From NCBI GenBank assembly GCA_020809425.1, contig JAGGDC010000002.1, positions 186,001-250,000 on the forward strand: 64,000 nt of DNA. The letters are read 5' to 3'. The stretch is from Candidatus Synoicihabitans palmerolidicus. Its GTDB lineage: Bacteria; Verrucomicrobiota; Verrucomicrobiia; Opitutales; Opitutaceae. Positions 30,968 through 42,121 of the stretch are shown in pieces. Position 1 is the stretch's first letter, and every line of letters begins with the position of its first letter. The notes under the pieces are model-generated. The model was not told where the DNA came from. It saw nothing but the letters and a program-made list of their open reading frames with translations, and did not search any database. The translations under genes were made by a program, and so were the position numbers.

Positions 30968-30985
30968 TTAACTCTCAGCACACTA
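30959..30985 (+). repeat. 27-nt motif shared with 8234-8260; possible operator upstream of SDR gene
   Basis: Contains the perfect palindrome GTTAATTAAC and ends ACACTA, 20 bases before the SDR start codon. It matches 8234-8260 at 23 of 27 positions. Position and symmetry suit a regulator site, but a shared IS end is also possible. Confidence 0.45.
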
Positions 30986-31005
30986 GGACCCTGACCGCGC
31001 TGCCC

Positions 31006-31775
31006 ATGTCTCTCTCCATCAAGCTTTCTTCCCGCATCGCCATCACCACCGGAGCCACCGGCCAAGTGGGATATGTTATGGTTCTAACCCTGGCCGAAGC
31101 TGGTGCCGATATCGCAATTCACTACCACGGGAACGCGGGCAAAGCCGCTGTTCTCCAGACCGAAATCGAGGCGATGGGACGACGCGCCTGTGTGGTGCAA
31201 GCCGACGTCACCGACTTAAATAGCGTCCGCGAAATGCGCGACCCCATCTCGAATACCCTTGGTTCACCCGACATCGTTGTTGCTTGCGCGGTCGAGAGTG
31301 TCTGGCCGTGGTCCAGCGTGCTGGAAGAAGATATCGCAGATTACGAATCCCCGTTTCGCTCCTGTGTGCTCCACAACGTCAATCTGGCCAAGGCGTTTAT
31401 CCCGGCCATGCAGGCTCGAAACGCTGGACGCTACATCGGTATCAATACCGAATGCTCCATGCAGGTGGCACCGACTCAATCCGCCTACACCGCCGGTAAA
31501 CGCGGCATGGATGCGGTTCTGCGTGTTCTCGCCAAGGAGGTCGGTGAGCACCAAATCACGTGAATCAAGTCGCCCCGGGATGGACCATTTCCGAAAATGA
31601 CCGGACTGCTGGCACCGAAATCAACGAAGCCTATTCGGCCAACGTGCCGCTTCGCCGCCGCGGCACCGATCAAGAAATGGCCAACGTCGTTGCCTTCCTT
31701 GCCAGCGATCTGGCGAGCTACATCACCGGTGCGTTTGTCCCGGTGTGCGGAGGAAACATCATGCCCACGATTTAG
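31006..31775 (+). CDS. short-chain dehydrogenase/reductase (one frameshift)
   Basis: Rossmann start IAITTGATGQVGYVMVLTLA (TGxxGQxG, residues 11-30), catalytic Ser in GINTECSMQVAP, Tyr/Lys in SAYTAGKRGMDAVLRVLAKE. After a missing G near 31557 the C-terminus continues VNQVAPGWT and RRGTDQEMANVVAFLASDLA to ASYITGAFVPVCGGN. About 256 residues, the normal classical SDR length. Substrate unknown. It precedes the VOC protein by 15 bases. Confidence 0.85.
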
Positions 31776-31790
31776 ACTTCCCACCGCTCC

Positions 31791-32209
31791 ATGCATCAAT
31801 TGCTTACTACCGTAACGCTAGTCGTGCGGGACTACGATGAGGCTCTCGAATTCTACGTGGGTAGATTAGGCTTCACCCTCATCGAAGACACTCCTGTCCC
31901 TTCCCAGCAAAAACGTTGGGTCGTGATTGCACCAGCTGGGACCTCTGGGTGCCGCCTGCTCCTGGCCGTTGCCAGCAATGACCAACAACGTTCACGCGTC
32001 GGAAATCAAACAGGGGGTCGGGTTTCATTTTTTTTTCACACGAAGGACTTCCAACGCGACTATGCCGCCTATCGCCGCCAAGGAGTTCGCTTCCTCGAAA
32101 CACCACGCCATATGAGCCTTACGGTGTGGTCGCCGTATTTGCAGACCTCTACGGCAACGGTTGGGATTTATTGCAGCCCTCGGATCAACCTCCTCGCGTG
32201 AGTGGGTGA
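31791..32209 (+). CDS. VOC (glyoxalase/dioxygenase fold) protein (one frameshift)
   Basis: Starts MHQLLTTVTLVVRDYDEALE, with FYVGRLGFTLIEDTPVPSQQ and WVVIAPAGTSGCRLLLAVAS, classic VOC motifs. After a frame change near 32110 the second metal-site motif reads VVAVFADLYGNGWDLLQPSD, ending TGA 32207-32209. About 139 residues. VOC proteins are metal-dependent lyases, dioxygenases or resistance proteins; the substrate is not visible here. Confidence 0.85.
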
Positions 32210-32284
32210 AAATCGGGCTCGCCCGTATACTCCCATCCCGATGTGTTCGATAAGTGTCCATGACCGCGCCTGCCCCCCCCCGCC

Positions 32285-34263
32285 ATGGCCTCCGCCGAAA
32301 AGGCCGTGCTGGTCGTTGGGCTGATCAGCTCAGCCATCATCACGCTATGGGACCCGGGCTCCTCGCGTATGTATGCGTTCCCGGGGGATTCCTTTTACTG
32401 GATTGCTCTGCTGGTTCCGCCACTCGGGCTGTCTCTGCACGTGCTAGGCAACGCTCGGTATACCCTGCCTCTTCGCGCATGGCTGTGGGCTCTCGTTGCA
32501 CTGCTCATAAGCGCCGTCCTCAGCCCCTACCGCAGTGTGGCTCTATTGTGGTCGGCGACATAGGTTTCGGGTATCGCAACGTTCCTGTGGGTTCACGCCC
32601 ATCTTCAGGTACGAACACGAACTCAAGTCACTGAACTCACGCACCTGGGTTTGGCTACCGGTGCCCTGATCTTCGTCAGCGTGAGTACCGTGCTGTGGTT
32701 GCTCGGTCACTGCGGTCATGCTTCGGGTGCCGGCGGTGAAATTGACCTCTCGACGCTGCGAAATACTCAGCCTTTGGGGCATGCCAATTACACGGCCGGT
32801 GTGGTGATACCGGGCCTGCCTTGGCTGGTTCACGCCTCGATCATTCGTTCGGGATGGGCCCGTATTGGATGGGCGCTGGGGGTGGGATTGGCACTTTTTT
32901 TCTATTCACCACTGGTAGTCGCGGCGGTACGATTGGACTTGGGGCACTCGCGGGAGTTGGATTCTGGCTCCTCAAAATATCGCGCCGGCAGAGAGTGATA
33001 TTAATCTTGGTCGGTGGCCTACTCGGAGCCCTTTTTGCAGTCTCCAATCCACGCGTGCGTGCGATGTTCGAGCCCACCGAACCCGGCGCGGCCCCCAACA
33101 TCAGCAACGTGCAGCGCCGAGCTATGCTGGAAGCGGGATGGTTGAGGACTTTGGACCGGCCACTGTTTGGCTGGGGCCTGCATACGACCCCACTGGTTTA
33201 TCCGCGCTACCGTGCGGAGCTCAATGGTGGTACCGAAACCGTACTCCAGCTGCATAGCGCTCCGGTCGAAATTGGCTCAGGACTCGGCATTTTCGGCCTG
33301 ACCGTAATCGGACTCCTTTCCCTGCTGGCGATTCGTGACGTGCGAAATTCGCCTGCCGCCGGCTGCACCGTGATCGGCTATGGGATGTTCGCGCTGACGG
33401 ACTACCAACTCGATCTCCCTGTTGTGACCATGGTGATCGCAGTGTCCGGAGCACTACTGGCGTCGGCGAGAAGAACAACGGGCAGCGCGGTGCAGGAGAG
33501 AACGATATATTGGATTCCTCTCAGCTGCCTGACTCTCGCCGGAGGCATTGCACTATTTGGTCACCGCCCGTCTTATCCAGGCATCAACGTCGAGGCACTC
33601 GAGTTGGCTCGTGATCCTTCGCACGCCGATCGCGCCATCGACCTGTTACGATCTTCGTTGGAGCTCGATCCATTCCAGGAAATTGCTCACTTCAATTTGG
33701 GATGGTTACTGGTGGTGCGAGACCCCGCCCAGGCTGCTTTTCCTTTCGAACAAGCCGCGCAACTTGTCCCGGATAAGGGCGGCGTGTATTTCGGACTGGG
33801 GCTGGCATCCCTCAATCAAACCCAAACACCTTCCGCCGCCGGACTCCTCGCATTGGAGTGTCTCAACGATCCCCGTTTCCTCCACTCGCCGTGGTGGACG
33901 GTGGACGCGATCGCCGCCCTGATTCCCGCAGTTCAGCAGGATTTCCTTCTGATGATCGAATTCAGCAAATCGGAACTTCCGGAGGACGAGATATGGCGCC
34001 AGCGGATGCTACAAAACCTCGCCGCCAGCGTGGCTCAACTCGGCTTAGTCCCTCCCGGTGAAGAAACGACTTATCGGCGTGAACGCACCGGTTATCCCGT
34101 ACTTATGCGAGACCTCGACCTCCCTCCCCCCGTCGATCTCTACGATGTTCGTGAGCGTCCTCGTGACAGTGCACGGACCGGACCAGAGTTGCCCGACAAA
34201 GGATGGTTACCCGCGCCGTTGCTGCTTAAGCTGCTCGACCTGAACCTAAACCGGATTCAGTAA
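32285..34263 (+). CDS. O-antigen ligase/polymerase family protein with C-terminal TPR-like part (stop and frameshift)
   Basis: Many membrane helices (AVLVVGLISSAIITLW; FYWIALLVPPLGLSLHVLG; RAWLWALVALLISAVLS). The Wzy/WaaL periplasmic region follows (RTLDRPLFGWGLHTTPLVYP, LHSAPVEIGSGLGIFGLTVI). The C-terminal 200 residues look like TPR repeats (LRSSLELDPFQEIAHFNLGW, VYFGLGLASLNQTQTPSAAG). A TAG at 32561-32563 and a frame change near 32905 break it. The true start may be the ATG at 32260, before a 9-C run. It probably polymerises or ligates the exopolysaccharide made by this locus. Confidence 0.75.
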
Positions 34264-34273
34264 GACAGGGCCC

Positions 34274-35688
34274 ATGGGTGTTCGATCGACCAATCAACTG
34301 CGCGACTCCGCCCTGCCGATCATTCTGTTGATCGGTGATACGCTAGTGGCCTTTGGCGGATTATCTTTCGGTTATTGGCTACGGTACGTCTCCGTGGTGG
34401 GTTCCCTCGGTATTGATGTCCCCGAGGCCTCCTACACGCTCTATTTGCCCCTGCTGCTCGTCGGCGTGATATTTCTGGTTGGCGCGTTTGCCCAGCGCGG
34501 TCTTTACGACGGCAAGGTCTTGTTGCGAAAACAGCATGCGCTCAATCTACTGACGACCCGAGCCACCGTTTTTGGGGTAATCGTCTACTTGGCGTTGTCT
34601 CTGGTGATCAAATTTGAACCACTGATTTCCTGGTTGTTTGTGGTCATGGCTGGGAGCTCGACGCTCCTCCTGCTCTGGTTGTGGCGTGAACTATTTTACT
34701 CCATTGTCACTCGACCGAGTTGGTTGCCTCACTTGCAGCGGCGAGTGGCTCTGCTCGGGTGGAGCGAAAGCGCCCAGTCCTTGCTCGACGATGTGCAACG
34801 CGGTCGCACCCATCCCTATCAAGTGATCGGTTGTATTGCTGGTTCGGATATGCCCGTCGGCTTGCGTGATCTGGGTTCCATGGCCGACTGGGCCACTACG
34901 TTGCAACGTGAACGTATGACGTCCTTCTGGCCGCCCGCCTGGACTTTGCCCATTCTGAACTAGCCCAAGTCACGGAGACCTGCGAATTGGCGTATGTCGA
35001 ATGGAAAGTGCTCCCAGCGGCGTTCCCCATTTTCCTCAGTGGTCTCCGTCTGCAGACGGTCGGGAGTGTACCGGTTATTGGCGTCGACGATCTGGCAATA
35101 TCTCGCCTACTCAGCCGCACTGCCAAACGATTCATCGACCTGGTTGGGGCGACGATTGGTTTGATCGTTTCGGTACCGTTCGTTGGCGCTTTAGCCCTTC
35201 TTATCAAGCGAGAGTCGCCAGGCGGCCCCATCTTTTTCCGGCAAACCCGCATCGGTGCCAACCACCGCCCTTTCACTCTGTACAAACTGCGTAGCATGAA
35301 ACCGGACGCCTCGATGTCTGATGCCAACCAGCAAAGCACCGTGGCCGGCGACCCCCGGCTGTTGCGCATTAGAGCGTTGATGCGTCGTTGGAACCTCGAC
35401 GAACTTCCGCAATATTGGAACGTGCTGCGCGGTGACATGAGTCTCGTGGGGCCGAGGCCCGAGCGACCTCATCACGTGAAACGGCTTTCCCCCGAAATTC
35501 CGCACTACCTACCTCGCCATGTGGTCAAACCCGGCATGACCGGCTGGGCACAAGTCAACGAACTGCGCGGTGATACGGATCTCGTCGCTCGTATTCGCTA
35601 CGACATTTACTACATCGAAAACTGGTCCCCCTGGCTCGACCTGCAGATTCGCTGCCTCACCTTCACCCGCTGGAAAACCGGAGTTTGA
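34274..35688 (+). CDS. undecaprenyl-phosphate sugar phosphotransferase (priming enzyme, one frameshift)
   Basis: N-terminal four-helix membrane part (LPIILLIGDTLVAFGGLSFG, LYLPLLLVGVIFLVGAFAQR), a CoA-binding-like central domain, then the catalytic C-terminus: AKRFIDLVGATIGLIVSVPF, GGPIFFRQTRIGANHRPFTL, YKLRSMKPDA, RWNLDELPQYWNVLRGDMSL, VGPRPERP and KPGMTGWAQVNELRGD. This is the bacterial sugar transferase (WcaJ/ExoY) signature. The only break is near 34915. About 470 residues. It loads the first sugar phosphate onto undecaprenyl phosphate to start the repeat unit. It follows the ligase gene by 10 bases. Confidence 0.9.
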
Positions 35689-35690
35689 AT

Positions 35691-36591
35691 TCAAACTGGG
35701 CGGACACGCTGATGACCGCGTCGAGACGCGCGCCACCGGGCCAGTCGCTTCCACGCGCCAAACATTAGCCGCCACTTCCATCGCGCCCAGGGACCAGGTG
35801 CAAAATGTTTCAGATATACGTCCCGATTGGCGTCGAAAATTGCGGCTGACATCTTGTGGTAGTCCTTCGCAACGCTTTGCCCCTTGAGGTGAACGATTTC
35901 ATGGCTGCCATCATAAACCAAACGATAACCGGCGCTGGCGACGCGTGCGCACAGGTCCAGGTCGTCGCCATACATAAAGAATCGCTCGTCAAATACTATT
36001 GGCGGCTTCGGATCGGCGATCTCGTTCAACAGAGACCGTCGCCCCAACATAAACGCCCCATTCACCGCGCCCACATCATAGGTTCCGCCATCGGGCAGAT
36101 AAGTGAGATTGTATCCGGAAAATAACTTCACTTGAGGAAATCTGGCCGCCAACCCCACTGCTCGGCAAAACCCATCCCACGCCGTCGGCAAAGACCGGCG
36201 ACAGGCCAGATCCATACTTCCGTCACTTTGCACCAACTTCGGTGTTATCAATCCGATTTTCTTCTCGCTCCGCACACGTCGCACCAAGGCCGGCCCATTG
36301 CAGATCGTATCAGGATTCAGAACCAGCACACATTCTCCCTCCCTCGCATCATACCCGAGATTGTTGGCCGTCCCAAAGTCCAGATTCTCCCCCCGCGTCC
36401 AATAAAGTCACCCAGGGAAACGCATCACCCACAAATTCGCTGGTGCCATCGGCCGGGTAGTTGTCGATGACCACGACCTCCACTCCTCTATCCTCAATTT
36501 CTCGAGGTAGAGACTCCAGGCAGGCCCCGATTTCAGATCTAGATTTATAGGCTACGATGATCACCGAGAGGATGGGACGATCGTTTGCCAT
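35691..36591 (-). CDS. glycosyltransferase family 2 (one frameshift)
   Basis: GT-A start ILSVIIVAYKSRSEIGACLE with VEVVVIDNYPADGTSEF. After a frame change near 36380 come the DxD region VLVLNPDTICNGPALV, then AVNGAFMLGRRSLLNEI and FDERFFMYGDDLDLCARVAS (acceptor/base region), as in rhamnosyltransferase-like GT2 enzymes. About 300 residues. Its start overlaps the stop of the next upstream gene (TGATG), so the two are translationally coupled. It converges with the priming transferase, with only 2 bases between stops. Confidence 0.85.
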
Positions 36592-37712
36592 CAGTCGTTT
36601 CCTTTATCGTTGCCCAGCAGGACTTTGAATTCGTCGTAGCGTGCCAGCCAGGAGTTTTTTTCCGCCAGTATTTTCCGCTGGGCACGTTTCTCTGGGGTCT
36701 CCTGATCCAACGCTCGTTCTACCGCGTCCGCCCATCCTGCGGGCGATTTAGTGAAGTGCATCACATGTGAAAAGCGCTCCGTCAATTCACCCAATGGGGC
36801 CGCCACAATCGGAAGTCCCGAAGCAAGAACCTCATAAGTTTTTGCCGGCATCACGGCATCAGTATAGGCGTGGAGAACGCAGGGCAGCAAGATAATGTCG
36901 GCCTCAATCAACCACGCCGCCAATTTTGCGTGTGCGACCTGGCCGGGAAGTTCCACATTACTGGGAAAGTCGCATTTGGACTGAACGGGGCCAATCAAAA
37001 TGATTCGCCAGTCCGGTCGATCGAGGGCGAGTTTGTTCAACGCTCCGAAGTCGAGATGTTGCCGAAGCAAGTGACCGTAGTAGAGGCAAGTGACCGATTG
37101 GTCTCGGAGCTTGGGTGGCACCACGAAACGTTCCGTCCACGCACCATGCGGCAAGTGTTCACAACGACGAGCTCCCGGGGCTTTTCGTCTCCATAACTCT
37201 TGGCTGGGCACCAGGGTCAAATCGGCTCTTTCAAGAAGCTCCTCCTCGTCCTGTCGGAGCGTTCGGGGGACTCCCGCAACCTGCAACCAGTCGTCCGTGC
37301 AATCATACACGAGTTGGCGGAACTTAAATCGATCCAGCAGCTGTAACGCGCTACGAGTCTAGGGATAGCAAACGACAAGATCAAACGGAGACTGCAACCG
37401 CGGCTCCTGCGCAATCCATCTGTCAATTAAGCGTGCGTTGATGGCCTTGAATCCTTGATTGCTGGCGGGAAGTAGCAGAGGGCGCGACACCCACCCAGGG
37501 ACCGATGCATGCCTGTCTGGAGATCCTGCACGTCTTTGACTTAGCAAACGCCAGATGCGCGCCACGTCTCCTAAGCGAGGTGAGCGAGTTCCCACCAGTT
37601 CAACAATTCCCGTGTCATAGTCTCGCGCCAACAACGACGCGATCGACTGGTGACGCTGCCAAACGAAATCCCACGCAATGTTGGATATCACCAATGCACG
37701 AGCTGAACTCAT
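36591..37712 (-). CDS. glycosyltransferase (GT4/GT1 type, GT-B fold), one in-frame stop
   Basis: Starts ALVISNIAWDFVWQRHQSIA. The middle has LVYDCTDDWLQV and ERADLTLVPSQELWRRKAPG. The C-terminal donor domain has RIILIGPVQSKCDFPSNVEL, LPGQVAHAKLAAWLIEADII and VMPAKTYEVLASGLPIVAAP (the conserved Glu of the E-x7-E area). A TAG at 37359-37361 follows VVCYP, where Trp would fit. About 373 residues. The organisation resembles teichuronic-acid or capsule glycosyltransferases. Confidence 0.85.
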
Positions 37713-38539
37713 TTGGGAGGCCCTCCCCGCTGGTAAAGCCTTTCCATCGAAATCTGACCATGGCGGCGCAAGCGATCAATATAGACTCCCGGGTTGCCCA
37801 TCCCACAGCGTATCCGCGCCGCGAGAGCCAATCGAGGCGATAGACCTTTCAGCGCCCGATCCTTTTCCTCCCGTACATTCGCCACATCTTTCGATAACTG
37901 TCCCGCGCGGAGTCGAAATCGAGCCATCCGCTGGAGAACATACTCGAATTCCCCTGCGTCCTGCGAGGCTCGCACGAAAAAATCCAAATCCCCCGCCAAT
38001 CTAAAGTCGGGCCGAACCCCATCGAGACGTGACCACAACGCTCCGTAAATCCAAGTTCCTGGTTGCGCCAGTGGCACGACCCCTCGCGATAACAACGCGG
38101 GCATATCTCGGCCTTTTCGACACACCGACAACCAGCCCTGACCATGGTCGTAGGCATCGATCAGATCTACTAGTCCGTAAGCGATCGTGCTTCGGTCGAC
38201 ATCATTCTCCAATATCCGCCACGCCGCCCGTGCTCCATTCCGGTCCAACAGGTCGTCGTCATTGAGCCAAGTCACCCCAACGTAGTCAGCCGTATCGTGC
38301 GAGACCAACGCCAACGCGTGATACAGCCCCTTGCCTTCGTCTTCCATCCAATCCGCATGAGGTGCGATTTGCATAATCTCTTTCCTCCGTAATTCAGGGG
38401 AAATAATGCGATGGCATACCTCCCCTCCGAGCACCGAGACCGACGATACGGCCGCATTTAAAAATCGGGAATCTCCCAACGTCGAGGTAATTACGAGCCA
38501 ACGTTTCACGTGCGTGAGCCTCTCGATTCCGTCACCCAT
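37709..38539 (-). CDS. glycosyltransferase family 2
   Basis: RWLVITSTLGDSRFLNAAVS, then MQIAPHADWMEDEGKGLYHA and ADYVGVTWLNDDDLLDRNGA (the LNDDD metal motif). RLAGDLDFFVRASQDAGEFE follows, as in GT2 enzymes of the colanic-acid WcaA type. Intact over about 275 residues. Start uncertain: ATG at 38537-38539 or GTG at 38507-38509 (VKRWLVITSTLG, which aligns better with relatives). The end overlaps the next gene by four bases. Confidence 0.85.
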   Translation of the reverse strand: MGDGIERLTHVKRWLVITSTLGDSRFLNAAVSSVSVLGGEVCHRIISPELRRKEIMQIAPHADWMEDEGKGLYHALALVSHDTADYVGVTWLNDDDLLDRNGARAAWRILENDVDRSTIAYGLVDLIDAYDHGQGWLSVCRKGRDMPALLSRGVVPLAQPGTWIYGALWSRLDGVRPDFRLAGDLDFFVRASQDAGEFEYVLQRMARFRLRAGQLSKDVANVREEKDRALKGLSPRLALAARIRCGMGNPGVYIDRLRRHGQISMERLYQRGGPPK

Positions 38540-39530
38540 TAAGTATCCTTGCTGAAAACCGACCAAAACCGAGCCGTCCGGAAAACCACCACCCTCCGAT
38601 TCGCCACCACGTTGACCCAAACAGACGCCGGCGCCATACTGCTTGGTGATCTCGATCCACGGGACGAATTGTAAGACGATCATCCGCCCGTGCCACCTCG
38701 TCCAACCATCGGGCATAGCGTTCGTATATCCACGAGCGCAAACGCAGCCCCATTATTCCGTATTCAATCTGCCCGGACGCGTAACGCCTTCCTCCCATTG
38801 GATGGAAGCGGGCAAAATGAAAAACAACCAACTCACGCAATCCACCAACAATCGTTCATCATTAAATGTGTAGTGGCGGGTCATCCAATTCCACGGTGCA
38901 AGATTTACTCCTGGATGGCGGCAAACCGTCACGCCTTCAAATTTCCGCGCCAACTCGGACAAGTAGCCTTGGTCCGCATACCGACCGGCTTCAACCCGGT
39001 CGAAACACCACTTCGCACAACGTTGGCTCCACCATTCAAGAGCGTCATCCGTATTGGCACTTCTTCGATACGCTTGCACACCGGCATTGAACCGTCCTCG
39101 AACTTCCAAATGACGCAAATGGGCGGGGAATCCGTGTTTCACCAACATGATATCCCCGCCTTCCATGGCGTCCGCAATTACGTCAGGTGTCGAAAAAAAT
39201 GCCATATCCGTATCAATTTGTACGAGCAAATCCATCGCCGATTCATGAGCCCACAACCATCGTGGTATGAATGGTTGGTATGAATGGTGTGAGAGTGAAA
39301 AAACACTCGCCCCGGGAACGACTCGAGCGAGCAGCTGACAACTCTGGAAAACTTTCTTCCAATTCCGGCAAAGTTACGACGTTCAGACCGCGCAAATACT
39401 GCGCCGTCATATCATCGAGAGCCACGACCCATAGTTTCGCGTTGGCCTCCACCGCTTGCAACGACCGCCAAAGCACCATTCCTTGCGAGAGGTAGTTCGA
39501 ATCAAAAATTGTGCAAAAATTATCAACCAT
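38532..39530 (-). CDS. glycosyltransferase-like protein, GT8/nucleotide-diphospho-sugar transferase type (frameshifted)
   Basis: Starts MVDNFCTIFDSNYLSQGMVL with LWVVALDDMTAQYLRGLNVV, a GT8-like N-terminus. After a frame change near 39255 the centre reads MDLLVQIDTDMAFFSTPDVI (DxD motif), GRFNAGVQAYRRSANTDDAL and GRYADQGYLSELARKFEGV. A second shift near 38770-38840 precedes ELVVFHFARFHPMGGRRYAS. At 39262-39290 a 12-13-bp unit (TGGTATGAATGG) is nearly duplicated, beside the first frameshift. About 330 residues. Likely another exopolysaccharide glycosyltransferase. Confidence 0.7.
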
Positions 39531-39743
39531 CGTGCTTTCCCTATCAACTTCCGGCCCACGCCGATGGGGGGCCGGAAATCCGCGTGTGCGCTCCCCTTTT
39601 TCGAGGCCTGCGGATCCACAAAAATGCGTGATCCGACGTCCGTAACGTTTCCCGCCTCAGATCGGCACGGCAAAAGCCGCCCACTCCTCCTTTGGCCAAA
39701 GTTCGATTCATCGAAAGAGAGACGCGCCAGATGTTGTTCTCAT
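39531..39743. other. intergenic stretch in the glycosyltransferase block
   Basis: 213 bases between two minus-strand genes. No convincing ORF or hairpin. It may hold the promoter for the glycosyltransferase run downstream. Confidence 0.35.
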
Positions 39744-40538
39744 TCATTGATGTAATTTAAGAGCCACTACGACGTGGGCCAGATAGAGGTCGGGGTTGCG
39801 GGAAGTAACCCAATTCACCACGACCGCCCCCACATTCACCGGAGCCATTAACACTAATGCCATGAGCTGATTTACACGCTGATTACTCGTCAAAGTGACC
39901 TTGAATAAATACGCATTAAATAACTGAAAAAACACGCGAATATCGGGCAATGTCTTGCGATGTTCGATGGTTTCGAAGCCCGCACGCTGCAGCATCGCCT
40001 GCAACCCAAAGGTGGAGTAACGAGCACAATCAAAAGGCTGCTCGTGCTCGTCCCACACAAACGGCACCGTCAGCACCAAGTGGCCGCCAGGTTTCCATAT
40101 GCGCGCGATTTCTCCCAAAAATTCGGCCGGATTAAAAACGTGCGCCAAAACTTGCGAACACAACGCACCGTCGAACTCCTCATTCGTAAACGGAAACGCT
40201 CCGCCATCGTAATATACATCTGCGAACCCTTCCTGTCTCCGTAGTGAGGAATCGTAGTCCAGACCAACGTAACGCGAAGCGTTCACGAGATCACGGTAGG
40301 GTTTCGATCCGCAACCAACATCCACGACCGCACCGTTTAGCTGCGGCAACAAATCCGCCAGATTTCGTCTCAGCGCTCTCCTCGCGAGATAAAAGGGATT
40401 AACCAGCCAGCCCCATCTACCCGGGTTGTAGTTCTGATTCGAATACCATACACGCCACGCCCCTTTGGCCGAATTGGCCGCCGGTGATTGCGTGCCCGTG
40501 GTCTTGGGAGAGCCCTCCCTGTTCGTCTATGGATCCAT
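39744..40538 (-). CDS. class I SAM-dependent methyltransferase (early stop)
   Basis: Motif I GAVVDVGCGSKPYRDLVNAS, then YVGLDYDSSLRRQEGFADVY, FDGALCSQVLAHVFNPAEFL, EIARIWKPGGHLVLTVPFVW and HEQPFDCARYSTFGLQAMLQ, a Methyltransf_11 layout. The likely start ATG at 40536-40538 is followed by TAG as the fourth codon (40527-40529), where TGG would give MDPW. The frame is then open through VWYSNQNYNPGRWGWLVNPF to the end at 39744. About 265 residues. Likely modifies the glycan or lipid-linked repeat unit. Confidence 0.8.
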
Positions 40539-40567
40539 ACCAATGTTAAGACTACGTGTGTGGAGCG

Positions 40568-42121
40568 TTACCTCGCCAGCTCTGATCTCAGGTAGTGACG
40601 CCATTCCGTGTCCGACAACGGAAACGGTCGAGGCTGCCAGCCCTCCGGTAAAGGTTTGAGCGTGCCGCTCGGGTGGATTGACGTTTCGTTTTCCGCAGTG
40701 GTGCGCCAAACCGCTCCATCAGCCGCGAAACTCTGCGCTGCCTTTACATACATCAAAAAAACCGAGAGTGATTCCGTCGGCTCTTTCGGATCTTCAACCA
40801 TGGGTTGGAACAGCTTCCACCCGAGCCAACCAAACGAACCTGCCGAGGCGTCGGCGATACTGAGTGCCCCAGATCGTTCCGCGATTTCGTAAGCTACCAT
40901 ATTGGACTCAACTTCGCGCAATAATCTGCCAAACAGTCCAACGTAAATGGTCAGACCAATTACGACGGGCGCCTTAACCCACCATCGGGAGGACGTCGAA
41001 ACCGATCGTAAATTTAACACCAGGACCAATGCTGGTTCGATGAAATAATAGTCCCACCACTGTGATCGCAATCCCACCAAAGCGAGATAAACGCTGACGA
41101 CCCAAAACACAGGAGTCCGACCTAGATCCTTCAACTGCCCCAACCAAATGCCCCCGAATACGGTGATCACGACTAGTAGTTCGCCCCATGCCTCCACTCC
41201 GGGTGCTTCCCAACGAATCACCTGACCGGACCAAGTTACGATCACTACGGCCGCCAGGGATAACGCGAATGATCCGAAGGGCCTCGCCACGTTGGCTCGA
41301 AAGTTCTCGCCCAATACGCCGCAACCTTCGCTCAACCAACTCCAGCCCGTTCGGATCGCCAGACAGATCAACAGCCCGAATCCCCAAACGGGGAGAAAAT
41401 CACGCGCCACGGACCATCCCAGTTGAGCTCGCATCAAGCTTCGCGCGTAGTTCTCCGGGAGGCCAAACTCCAGCGAACCAACCAGCACGCAAACTAACGC
41501 CACGCCAATCCAATGCCTAACCGGCTGGAGCTCAGCTTTTCGCCAATGCTGGCCGATTTCCCACAATGGAAACACGAGCAACGCTACGATACTCTGCCGG
41601 TTCAAAACCCCCAGTAGCAGCATCACATAAAACAATCCAACTCGCTTGTAGTGCCACGCCAATAACGCTCCTAACGTCAACGTCACCCCCAAGGAAACGC
41701 CGGTATATTCGACAAATTTGTTGATCACCACGGGCGAGAGGCAAACCAACCAAACCGCCCAACGATCGCGCAATCCATTCGCCCTTAACCACCGGCCAAG
41801 CAGGACGAAATTGAGACCCGCCAAAACTATCACCAATCCTGAAGTTGCCACCCACAAACTATCCGTAATGGCGTAGAGCAATGCAGAGATTCCTGGGAGC
41901 AATAGATTGAATGGGTCGAGCCAGTCGCTCGGCGTCCAAGTGCCACTACGGATAGTCTCTACGACACCCTCGATATAGCCAAAATCATCTCCTCGCAATA
42001 CTACGTGCGAAGGCGTGAGCGCATAAAGTACCGTGAATCAAATCACCAATTCGAATGTGCTCGCCCACCGCCCACCGCGGTCCGATGGGGCCAAGGAGTC
42101 AACTGCGCCAGTGGCTACCAC
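40568..42121 (-). CDS. multi-pass membrane protein, glycosyltransferase/mannosyltransferase-like (early stop)
   Basis: Early loop LRGDDFGYIEGVVETIRSG, then about ten helices (LWVATSGLVIVLAGLNFVLL; VGLFYVMLLLGVLNRQSIVA; HWIGVALVCVLVGSLEFGLP; VFGGIWLGQLKDLGRTPVFW). The acidic pair in the first loop suits GT-C glycosyltransferases. I place the start at GTG 42119-42121, overlapping the stop of the upstream methyltransferase. In that frame a TGA at 42038-42040 interrupts ELVI-stop-FTVLYALTPSH, with Trp expected. About 517 residues. Substrate unknown. Confidence 0.65.
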
